Assembly (NCBI GenBank): GCA_014773175.1
Contig: VXCM01000290.1
Location: 1-64,000, forward strand
Length of the DNA: 64,000 nucleotides
Direction: 5' to 3'
Origin: Lucifuga dentata
Taxonomy: Eukaryota; Chordata; Actinopteri; Ophidiiformes; Bythitidae
Shown: one piece after another, positions 13,248 through 23,740 of the stretch
Layout: each line of letters opens with the position of its first letter
Numbering within the stretch: position 1 is the first letter of the stretch
Translations under genes and position numbers: made by a program
Notes under the pieces: model-generated
What the model saw: the letters and a program-made list of their open reading frames with translations, nothing else
Databases searched by the model: none
Told to the model about the DNA's origin: nothing

Positions 13248-13900
13248 GATTGGATGGAGAACATCACTGCAACACTATTTTTAGGTCTCTCCAGGGATGT
13301 CTCCAGTTGGGTTCAAGTCCGGACTCTGTCTGGGTCACTGAAGGACAATTGCACAGACCTGTCCTGAATCCACTAAGTTCTCTTAGCTGTGCACTCATGG
13401 ACATTATCATGATGGAAGACAAACTGTCTCCTCAGCCCGAGGTCCTGAATATTCTTGAATTGATACCACCATGATTCACCATCAGGATTTATTTGTCAGG
13501 TACAAATACTTGTTGTTTCCCTCAAGATGCAACGCTTTGCAATCAGGCCAAAGATCCAATCTTGGTTTCATGGGACCATAGAATCACGTGCCTCTGATTG
13601 GTGGATTGCTGCTGAGGTGGTTGTTCTTGTCACAAGCTCTCTTGTCACCACTAAAGTTCTAGTAGCTTGACCACTGGGCTCATACTCATCTCTCATATAG
13701 CCTTCCTCCCTCGTTAGCTCAGTTTGACTGGGGTTCTGCTCCAGGAAGAGTCTTGGTATTTCCACATTTCTTCCATTTAGAAGTTATGAAAGCCACTTTA
13801 CTCTTTGGGACCTTTAAAGCTCCAGAAATGTTCTAGCACCTTTCCCCAGATCCTGTCTCAGAGAGCTACGGAAAATTCCTTTGAGCATCATGTCCTGTCA
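13248..13900 (-). pseudogene. Degenerate Tc1/mariner-type transposase, minus strand
   Basis: On the minus strand, codons at 13325-13308 spell SPDLNP, the signature next to the last catalytic acidic residue region in Tc1-family transposases (PDLNPIEHLW in the family). Further along, at about 13620-13590, the frame reads 'TTTSAAIHQS', like the DNA-binding N-terminal half of fish Tc1 proteins. The order (N-terminal part at high coordinates, catalytic end at low coordinates) and spacing match the family. The reading frame is interrupted by stops and shifts; only about 65 codons (13765-13568) stay open. The catalytic region is heavily decayed and parts are missing, so it cannot make active transposase. 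Clear terminal inverted repeats were not found. The family assignment is confident; the exact limits are not. Confidence 0.8.
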
Positions 13901-14776
13901 GACTGGAGTTTGTAGTATGTATTTTCTTCACACATTCATCTTTTGAACTTTTGTGTGTTATAGTGTTAAAATTCAGAATCCAAGTCAGCAGCATCAAAGG
14001 TGAAAATGTTAATAGTTTTAAAATAAAATTATTAATTCAAAAATTCTCCAGAAAGAAAGTCAGTTCAGTACAGCATCACACCTCTGTGAATGTTTTTAAT
14101 TATTATTGCTCCTAATTTCTCTTTGACAACCTTTTTATGTTCCCTCTATCCCTCCCTGCCTCTCTTTCCTACTGTCTTTCTATTTTTTTCTTGTTATTTG
14201 AAGGGTTGTGCAGTTTTATGTAAATTGTACAGTGATGAAAAAGAGAATCTTTCCCTTGGAAATGACAAAACTGCCATGATTCTCCTCTTTTGTCTGTGAA
14301 TTTGCTTTATTCTCATAGATGCTCTGCAGTCTTCTAAAGGTGGCATAACTTTATGCTTTAACCAAATTGAATTTGACAAGTGTCTCATTCATTTTCAGCC
14401 AATGCTTGTTTCAGAAGTTAGAAACAACAGCCTCTTGCATTCTTGCATCTCTGGCGAAAACTGTAAATGCTGCAAAAATAAAGTACAACATTACCCCGAG
14501 GCTTCTCTCTCGCGTTTTCTCTCTCTCTCTCTCAGATGTAGACCAAAGACAACAGCATACATAAAGAACCCTTCTTATCTTATTTGAGCAGTTGCTTTAG
14601 GTATTTCTGCAAACTCCAAAGGGTTAGAATTATAAATCACAATGAAACAAGATGGCAATCAGTGAGTATTGTTGCAAAGAAGACTAATGAAACCACCCAC
14701 CCTCGTAATGACCTGGAGATCTGGGGGTGATACTGGCTCTCTGTAGTCACTAAGATGTGATACACTGGATCTCCCT
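13901..14776. other. Non-coding sequence, short CT tract
   Basis: Holds a (CT)n tract at about 14517-14533. No gene recognised. The first few hundred bases may still belong to the Tc1 remnant. Confidence 0.5.
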
Positions 14777-14846
14777 CACACACACACACACACACACACA
14801 CACCCACACACACACACACACATACACACACACACACACACACACA
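14777..14846. repeat. (CA)n microsatellite, interrupted
   Basis: About 70 bp of CA dinucleotides with CCC and CAT interruptions. The cysteine/valine-repeat open frame on the minus strand across it is an artefact. Confidence 0.97.
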
Positions 14847-15432
14847 TTCTCCCATGATGCACTTTGAGCTGTCCAAGGCCAGATAAGGCCATAAAGGCAA
14901 ACCAGTGGGGCTCTTTGTCTGTTTGTTCCATTATGGGAGCTTATTTTAGATTTAACTGGGTTCTATTTTACCATCATAGAGAACATGCTAATTTCATTAG
15001 CGAGGCATAGTATTGTGCACTAGTGTAACTTGGTATCCCCTGTGGTAATTCATGTTTAATTGTGAATACATGCTACAACCTTTCTTTGGAATAAATTTGC
15101 ATGTTTACTATTGTTGCTCTCTATTTCCAAGGACCTCAGGATGATCAAAGCAGTGAGTTTGTTTGAAGAATGAAGCATTCAGCATATTTTAGGTTAACAA
15201 GAGCCAAGCTTCCCTCAGAACCCCTCCCTTCATCAAATATGAGGTGTAATCTATTTTTATCCTTTTTATTTTTATGTTCACAACTTACCAAACATGGATG
15301 TGAACGCTGTGCCTCCCAAACGACATCATTATTATCTCTGATTGGCATGCTAAATCACCTCATTTATCTCTAATTGGCATGCCAGCTCTGTCAGAAACCC
15401 TTGAATATACCGGCTGAATACAAAAGAATAAG

Positions 15433-15463
<31 letters not shown>

Positions 15464-15563
15464 GCTGGATTCCAACAAACTGTGGAGACGTTTGACGGAT
15501 CACACTTGTGGCATCCATGAGAATCAGCACCACACAGGAATTAATGCACGCTGCTCACCAGCA
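14847..15563. other. Unique non-coding sequence with poly-A
   Basis: Contains a 26-base poly-A run at 15433-15458. 'taattggcatgc' or a near copy occurs twice (about 15340 and 15371). No gene recognised. Confidence 0.5.
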
Positions 15564-15599
15564 TGCACAGTAAACACAGCATATGGCTGTGTTTACTGT

Positions 15600-15602
<3 letters not shown>
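15564..15602. promoter_or_regulatory. Perfect 17-bp-arm inverted repeat with forkhead-like cores
   Basis: 15564-15580 (TGCACAGTAAACACAGC) and 15586-15602 are perfect reverse complements around a 5-nt ATATG loop. Each arm contains GTAAACA, which matches the forkhead (FOX) binding core, so two sites face each other. It ends where a CA microsatellite begins. Whether it is a regulatory site, a cruciform or a by-product of slippage is not decided by sequence. Confidence 0.5.

Positions 15603-15632
<30 letters not shown>
15601..15632. repeat. (CA)n microsatellite, 16 units
   Basis: Uninterrupted CA dinucleotides directly after the perfect inverted repeat. Confidence 0.97.
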
Positions 15633-15635
<3 letters not shown>

Positions 15636-18396
15636 ACCAGCCACTGGCCACACTCCAATATATGTGTTAATGAGGTTAAGCTGTTTACATCAGCCTTACG
15701 TCAACCTCCCATACTCTGAGATAGTGTATGCATCACGTGCTTTAAATAAACCAATTAACATTATACCTGTATTTCTATGATGTCATGTCCAAAAAACATG
15801 GAAAACACTTAGAGAGCACTTTTACCTCTGCCAGGGATGCACAATCCTCTGTAGTTGTTATTACATATTTAGAAATATTGATCGACAAACGTGCTGATTG
15901 GCTGGTGGCAGGCAGGAGTTTTGGAGAATACTTGAATCTGTACAAAATTTCAAGTGAGTCAAACTTGTGGCCACTGACTTACGCCTGTTGTAATTTAATG
16001 TAAAGTGCTTTATAATGCCAAATAGCAGCACTATCCACACCAAAAGCTATGGACTTGTTGGCCAAATGTCTGTCTACCAAATCACTGAAATCTAATACCT
16101 GATAGTGCCTCCTTGCTGTAAAAATGAAAATGAATGAGTAATGTAATTAGTGAATAGTATGCTGACATCAGACTTTCTGTGCATCATATGAATCAGATGG
16201 TGAAATCCATAAAGAGATGCATAAGCAGCAGCAGCCTGTGGGAGTAAGCAGTTGTCTTACCCAGCGCCGTCCTAACATGATTACATGATTACCTAGGTTA
16301 CCCTAACCGAGTCATGGCATTTAGATCCATCAACCCAAATCTGGTTTAGAATGGACATCTTTGCACCTGTAAACATAATTAGTGATACAATGATGAGAGT
16401 ATCAGAGGGCATTGATGATATCTGAATGTTTTACATCAGAAAGTCATTAGTTATCTGACTCTTTTTCCAAGCTCATTGATGTCATCTGTAACTAAAAGTT
16501 CAGATCGTGTGTTGAGGGAACTCATTTGGGATGTATCAGCCATCTTACGCATCTGTCTGAACTGAAGCTGTGGTTTTTGAAACACTGGTAAACGTTCTAG
16601 CCTGATTGCTTCAGCGATTAATGCATAATAACTCTGGCTGCAAACAGAGCGTCTCTATCTTTGCTGAGCTCCAAAACCTTAAAGTCCAAATGATGATTAG
16701 CATGATCGTGTGTGTGCCTGTGTGTCTGTTTGCATACTCAGAAAGGATTAAGATAGCGTCTGAGTTATGGCAGCTGCCTTAAGAGGAAATGGAAAAGGAT
16801 GGGAGAGAAGACACTGATGGAACGAGAGAGAAAGAGACAGAGAGGGAGAGAGAGAGAGAGATAGCATGATGGAGAGAAACAGACCTGGCGCCCTGCACTC
16901 AGCACTTTCACTGACTTTGCACAGCAGTGTGGATGCCACTGACTCTTAAATCATTACCAACTTTCTTCGAGTTCCATTTACATTTCAGGGAAATCCTCCT
17001 TCCTGCAGCCAGAGAGCTTGTTTTACTTAACTGTCTCAGGATGCAAATATCAATTACAGTAATGTAGCTCCCGCTGAAGTGAGTGAGGCTGCGGAATGAT
17101 AGAGGAGCTAATGCAGCCCAAAATAAAATTATTCCTTTCAGCACTATAGGGTTCATTATGGTGTTTTACCAATTTTCACTCGCTCAATTTTCCCTGATTT
17201 TTTTTAAGGGAGAAAATTGGTTTCAGTTGATATATACCGAGATTTATGTTACTACAGATATAAATGTTGTGCAGTTTCCTGCTGCAAGATAGATTAATGA
17301 TGCAATTTACAGAAAACAAGGTCCTCTGCTGGTGAGGAAAGCTCAGAATATGCAGTCGTGTAGGAAGTGTTAGTAAAATTTGGCTGAAAATGCAAAAGAG
17401 CCACTGATTATGCTGCAAATCAGCCCTTGAGGTAATTAAAATGTGTATCAAACATTAAAATCATAACAGACAAGTTATTTAAAAACAAACAACTATAACA
17501 AAAATAAAACTGTGGAACTACAGAATGTTTGCATTGCAAGTTATATTTTATAATAAAATTTTCATGCTGACTTTAGCATTTTGGACAGCTTCTGCTGAAA
17601 AAATTAGCTTTTTAAAATAGTACTACTTTTTTAAATATTAAAAAACACAAGACTGTTTTTTTAATTTAAAACACTCTTTGCATAGCTATTGATTCACATT
17701 TGACCCACTGTATATATTATGTGCTCATTGGTGAATCAAACTGCTGTCAGGGTGGCACAGTAATGTGGGTAATTAGCATTCAGGTGGGAGCCCATGGGTG
17801 CTGCTTTCACCACAAATGTTAAATTCCTCTTGGGAATTAAGAGAATCAAACATAAAAGTAGGACTAATAACTGGAATAAAAATAACAATCATCATCATCA
17901 TCATCAATAATAAAGAGAGTCCTCCTCAAGTACCAACAGGACTTGGATGGACCTTCCATAGACCTTCTAACAAACACATTTGGACCCTGCCATTATCTAT
18001 TTTCAATGATTGATCGCCCGTGCATATTACAAATCACTCAGGAGTATTAGATTGCTCATTAGCATGATGATGGGAAGAGGATGGATCTTGGGTTAATTAG
18101 AGATGAAGAGTCTATTAAAGGGGCCTCCTCGGTGCTTCTGTAGGGCATTTGTGAGTGTACGTGGGAGTGTCGTTTGGGAGTCGACTGAGGAGAACCTGCA
18201 GTCCACTGACTAATGTTTACAGCTGGTCTACTAAATCACCACGAATGAATTCAGTTCACACCCAGAGTGGGCTGTGACAAAAGCCAATGATGCATGAGAG
18301 GTTTGAATTCTGCTCATCTCATATAAAACTCCATGAAAAATTTTGGGAGATCCAGCTGCATCTCAGTTTCTCTGTCTGTTCAGTCACCTCTGTGAT
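15633..18396. other. Unique non-coding sequence with GA and ATC microsatellites
   Basis: A (GA)n tract lies at about 16821-16860 and an (ATC)n tract at about 17887-17907. Around 17751-17815 'gggtggcacagtaatgtggg' faintly resembles the start of a common fish repeat, too weakly to call. No gene recognised. Confidence 0.5.
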
Positions 18397-18545
18397 CGCC
18401 AGTGTATTTTTTGTTGGTTTGCTAGCAAAATATCTCAAGAAGTTATGGATGGAGATGGCTGAAATTTGGGGGATGATAGTTAATGTCGAGAGGAAGTAGT
18501 GATTCAACTTTGGAGGTGATCTAGATCATATTCAGGATTCAGAAA
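18397..18545 (+). repeat. Dispersed fish repeat of uncertain class
   Basis: From 'ttttttgttggtttgctagc' through 'gatctagatcatattcaggattc' this matches, from memory, a dispersed teleost repeat with the order 'gtttgtnagcaaaat', 'ggatggagatg..gaaattt', 'gatctagatca..aggattc'. The copy is diverged. I cannot assign its class or limits. Confidence 0.4.
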
Positions 18546-18638
18546 AAAAATCTTAAGCCATAAAAATCAATCTTTTGGACTGATTTCAAAATGACTAATT
18601 TTAGACAAAAAAAAAAAAAAATCTGCTTAATTAGCTAA

Positions 18639-18661
18639 GGGAGTGGGGGTGGGGGGTGGGG
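18639..18661 (+). other. G-quadruplex motif
   Basis: Four G-runs of 3, 5, 6 and 4 bases are separated by loops of 2-3, 1 and 1 bases, fitting the classical four-tract rule on the plus strand. A poly-A run (18608-18621) lies just upstream. No gene start is recognised nearby. Confidence 0.7.
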
Positions 18662-20190
18662 AGTCCAACAATGTTGTGTCATCAAAACATTGCTCCACAG
18701 TGCTACCGATGGTCAAAATAAACTCCGCAGGATACCTTTCATCCACTGCCCCAGACAGACACAGTATAAATTAAATAAAGAAATCATCAGAGATAATCAC
18801 AGTTTTGAGGATCGCCAGTTTCACTGGTGAACCTGGGTGACCTATAAACCATAAAAATATCAGGTCCCTGTAAAGCCTCCTCTCCCTCTGTCCCACCGGC
18901 GGCTAAAGGGATTATGCTCCCAAATCACAGACAGTAAGTCGATCTCCGACAGTCCTGCCAAAGGAGTCAAGAGTAAGACTGACCCTGTTTGGAGAAAACA
19001 ACCACATGTAGGGCATTCTGCTCATGCAATATGCTTCTTTTGAACAAGTTTCAAACACAACTTTTCACATATTTCCTAGTACATTATAGAAACTTACCCA
19101 AAGGCCAACCCAGTTCTAACCCCATTTTTTCCCCCCTCTTCTTAACTCCTGCTCATTTGAAACACAATGCTTAATTCCCCAGTCGGTATTGTACATAAAT
19201 AACCACTCTTCACTTCCCATCTACCAGAGATGGCTTGCTCCCATTAATGTGGTTTGTGCTTCTAAATTATTTAGCATGGAAGATGAGTGAAATGTGTTGG
19301 GTTATAAAATACAAGGCAGAAGGAGCCCAGACAGAACTTAGTAAGATAATTGTGGCGTTGTTGGATCTTCTCATCTGGGATCAGCTCTACCGTGGAAAGC
19401 ATAACAAAACCCCCATTGGACAGAAAAACCATTTTACAGTTTTTTTTTTTTAGACAGATCCTCTGTGTCTCATTCACATATGAAACTATAACTGGAGCCT
19501 CTCACCGTGCTCCTGTGAATGCTGAGAGGATGTATACGTGGAGTTTTGTTTTCTAATTCCATTTGTGTGTTTTTGAACTCCGGATAACCTTTAGGAATAT
19601 GAGGAACAGTCGACAGTATTCACAGTGATGAAGATTTCCAATCCCAAGTACCATACAAGAAAATCTTTCCCAACGCATTGTGTAGAATTTATTCTTGATT
19701 TGAATATTAAAAAGCTCTGTCAAATATGCAAAGCAAACAGCTTACAATTTTGAAAATTTGATTTTGAATCCATCAAACTTTGTCTGGGCTTAGCAGTTTC
19801 TCTCTCTCTCTGTCTCTTTGTCTTTTTTTTTTTTTTTTTTTTTTTTAAACAGTCCCTCAGTGTCCTGCAGATGACATCACTCAGAGGACAAATTCAGAGA
19901 TTGTTTGCTATTTTAAAATAATCTGCATGAGTATAATAAATGTGGTTCCAGTGATGTGTCCCTTTGACAATTGAAGTAAATTATCCTGGTTGGATGCAGG
20001 ATCTGTTGTACATCATTTCTTGATATCCATTCCAGATAATCAGGCTGCTGCCTCAAGGCTCCATAGCATTGTGGTAAATTACGCCATTGTCGATATTTAA
20101 AGGCTTAATTCTTTTATTTTACGGTTCTCCCTATAGGCTCTGCAGTATCATGCACATATGTACACGAGGGGAAGAGTACGCTGTAGTTAT
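18662..20190. other. Unique non-coding sequence with CT/T tract
   Basis: A (CT)n tract followed by a long T-run spans about 19799-19846 and ends in 'aaacag', so it resembles a splice acceptor, but no supported exon follows. The rest is unique sequence with no gene recognised. Confidence 0.5.
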
Positions 20191-20733
20191 TTAAAGGAGC
20201 ATACCAATGGTTTTGCATGTTTAGGCACAACATACACGACCTACAAACATGTTACATTACTGCCAATCGTTTTCCAAAACACACTACTGAAGCGGTAAAT
20301 ATTAGAATTGTTTTTCCTACTTCCAGACTGTCACTGGTTTCAGTTCATTCCAGTACGCTATAAAAATCAGACATGACGTGCTTGAGGCAAGTAATCCATC
20401 ACAGCGGACGTGATGTTAAATTTGTTGTCAAAGTTACTTAATTTAACTGATCCAATGGAAGAAAATGTATGTCTCCGCCCAGAGAACATAGTCCCAGGAG
20501 AAGACTGTTTTTTATGCGAAATTAAAATGTGGTCTGTTACTATTAGCAGGTGAAACATTAAATTTTAAGGTGGGTGTCTCACCTGAACATTTCATTTTGA
20601 AAGATTAGGGGATTTGGTAAAATAACGTGAAAACTATAATACAGTTTTGGAAAATGGTTGTCTGTAACGTAACATGTATTTGGGTTGTATATGTTGGGTT
20701 CAAGCATGCAAAATCTCCTATATGGTCTTTTAA
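20191..20733 (+). mobile_element. TTAA-flanked non-autonomous DNA transposon, copy 2 (full length)
   Basis: Starts TTAAAGGAGCAT and ends ATGGTCTTTTAA, with the same terminal inverted repeats and internal blocks as copy 1, including 'actgaagcggtaaatatt', 'atagtcccaggagaa' and 'gattaggggatttggtaaaa'. It is 543 bp, lies in the same orientation as copy 1 and has small indels relative to it. No transposase is encoded. Confidence 0.8.
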
Positions 20734-23700
20734 TATTACATGGTAAACACTATTGTATTCTGGGTAAGATGCAGTGATCCTGACTAATTTTGCTAGTAAG
20801 TTTGCTAATATAGACAGGAATCTGGTGTATATGTTGTGCATTTTCATTAGTTTCTTACATGCATCACTGCCACAGATAAAACAGAAAAATATGAATGTTC
20901 AATTTATTTCTGTTCCATTTCAGTGTCCATAGACACACACACTGTCTTGACTGCTAAAATACAGAAATGAGCCTGACAGTAAAAGCTGTTCAGTTGTACA
21001 AATTATGAAACAGCAACGCTTGATTTTAACCAGAGGCTGTCTCAGCAGTGTGAAGCCCAATGTGGAGAAACTCATTACGATAGAGCACTTCTACCATCTG
21101 AATCAAACTGTGTCCTTAACCAGCACACGACAGTTTATCTGCTACCGGTAACTAACTGCAGCAGATGCTGACAGAGCAGCTTCCAGCTGTACTGAAGTAT
21201 GCATCACTGAAAAGCCTTACTTAACTTGCACAACATACTGTGAGGTTAATTCGGTTATTAAAGCTAAAAATCTGACCTGACCTCTTCTGTTTTTTTTTTT
21301 GTTTTGTTTTGTTTTGGTTTTTTGCAGTGATTGGCCATGAAGTAGAGGTTTCACATTATGATGCTTTTACTCAGAAATACAAGCAAGAAAAACAAGCCCC
21401 TGAAGCAAAGAGGCTTTGAATATTCTTGCCAATAATTTGTGCCAATGCTTTAAAGCGTTAAAAATTATTCCAGAGAAGCTGCCAACCATTGCTACAGCAT
21501 TTAATATATGTAATGTAAACGTTTTAGTAGTTACACAGACCAGTTTAGACAAGCTATTAGGGATAATAGTGTTATGGTGACATACAGACAGATCAACATC
21601 AGAGACACTCATTAGAGACACCGATTTAAAAAATCAGCATTTAGGGATCATATTTCATCAGGGAAGGTAATTTAAAAGAACATAATGACTCATTGATGTT
21701 AGTGATCTGTCTCAAAGCTGGTTAAATTGCCCATGCTTGTAGGACAGCTGACAAGCAGCATTGCACAGAGCCCACAAATAGTAGTTTCCCATGAGCACAC
21801 ACACTCGCCCCACCTTCTAAAGCGCAACTTGTCTTAATTGCCTGGAAAATGATCATCTGTGCCGGGAAAGCAGGATTCAAGGCTTACATATTCAAAGTTT
21901 GTGTTAAATTTTTCTATCGTTTCTCCATTAGAACTGTCTAAGGTTTAAAGTGCCAAATGAGAGGAAATGTTCAGTAATTGGTGGACTCTGAGCTGTGGGA
22001 TCCTGAGGCTTGCCTGTGGCAACATTTCCTCTGACCTCTGGCTACATTAACACTTTCAAAATGATCCTGCACAGCATCATTTAATAAATCCTATAAAACC
22101 CTTTTAAAAATAATGACAAGGTATGAAAGTTCTACATCAAGGTAAACTTGCTGTCATTTATTATCCAAGAAAGTTTTGAACTTCAGATCAAACTTTATTT
22201 GTACTTATAAACTTAAATTAGTTATTTCAGTAGTTTCCCCCTTAAAACTGCATCATCCTCTTCCTTGCTTCTTTCAATAAGTTTTACAGTGGTACAATAT
22301 CTACGCTGAAGGAAAACTTTAAGTTGAATGATGTAGCATATTTTACTGTTCCTACTAGTGTTAATAATGTAACAATTTACCAAACGATAGTGCTGCTATA
22401 CTACATCCATAGCAAATTGATGGAGAATAAATCAATAATTCAATCACTCCTGTTAACCCTCCTATTATGAAAACATCCAACAGTTGGTCAAGGATCTCAT
22501 GGTTGTAGTTTATTAGGAGAGGAAAATATGCTCCTGGCTCTTACAACATCAAGGCCATTCTCATTACTGAAGTCTGCAAGAGTTCATATCATATGTAACT
22601 GCGCACAACGTCAAACTGAAATGAATCTTTGTTTCACAGTGAGACTGCAGACATGCCAAGGTTACATCAGGATCTTTACAGTGATCTGCGAATTCAGTAT
22701 CTCCTCCTCAGGTTATAACAAGTTTTTAAGCCTCCCTCAACTTGGTGAATATGGAGCTGTAAGAATGCTAAATTACCAGCCCTCCAAAGTATTTCAGAGT
22801 GAGTGTTTTCTTAAAAGTTCTCAGACTGCTGCTATTGTTTTGTGCACTGCAACTAATCCACATCAGGGACACTTTAGATCATTCATCAGTGCCTGGATAG
22901 AAGAATGAACTCTGTCATGGAATGATTGTTGTGCACTGCCTGGGGCGAGCATTCCGACTGCAACAAGGCTCAGCTAATGAAGAGACAGTAAATAAACAAC
23001 TTCTGTTCAGAATTTATCTCCCCAAAATCCTTCAGACACAAATGCACAGGGTCCAGTCATCCAGCACTCCACTAATCTGTAATTTGTTTCTTGGATAGCT
23101 GTGTATTTTTGGCTGAAGGCTAAAAGGACTCCCAACATTTGAAATGTCCCATTTCATTTTTTTGTTTGCTTTAATATCTGCTGGGTGTAGGAGGGATATG
23201 AAGACATGACAGACATGGCAGAGTGCAGGTCATGTTTGTTTTAGTCTCTGTATGGGGAAATAAACAGTGGGTGGAGCTGTGTGTGTTAATAGCAGCAGAC
23301 ACAGCTAACATTAGATGCTGACACTGGGAATCTAATGTCAGCCCCACGTGGGATCTGAGGTATTTCTGTAGGATAGGAATGCTATTACAATGTGTCCTTG
23401 GGAATAGAAGAGGAAGGAAGACCAGGCCTGGGAGCGGTCGTGAGTGGGGAGGAATTCACTTGCTATAGCTACATTATCCTCAGTCATTTTATATGCTGTA
23501 GCTGTTTCAGCCAGGGTAATGATATATGCTTATTTTGTCAGCATAATTTCAGAGAATCAGTTATATATGTTATAGAATGACATATTTACAGAGGCCTTGA
23601 AATGACCAGTTTAAGGGTTTAAGGGCAAGTTGTGGATTTTTGTAAACAGACAGTTTTTGCATCTAATGTTTGTCACCCAAACACGTATCTGTAAGGTCAA

Positions 23701-23740
23701 ACAAACATGGTCAATCTATTCCATACCTCATCAAAAACTA
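20734..23740. other. Unique non-coding sequence, no gene seen
   Basis: Contains a (GTTTT)n tract at about 21289-21323. A 126-codon plus-strand open frame at 22528-22908 has no recognisable domain, signal or flanking splice sites, and I do not call it. Nothing else organised. Confidence 0.5.

Noticed and set aside
13305..13325. 'gggttcaagtcc' resembling a tRNA B box
   Set aside because: It is the reverse complement of the SPDLNP codons of the Tc1 pseudogene, and no A box or cloverleaf is present.
14637..14900. Cysteine-valine-repeat open frame
   Set aside because: It is the CA microsatellite translated on the minus strand.
17751..17815. 'gggtggcacag' resembling the start of a common fish repeat
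   Set aside because: Similarity is limited to about 15 bases and the expected following sequence is absent.
19799..19880. Pyrimidine tract ending in 'aaacag', like a splice acceptor
   Set aside because: The tract is a CT/T microsatellite and no credible exon with a donor follows.
22528..22908. 126-codon plus-strand open frame
   Set aside because: No domain, no consistent splice signals; chance is the simplest reading.
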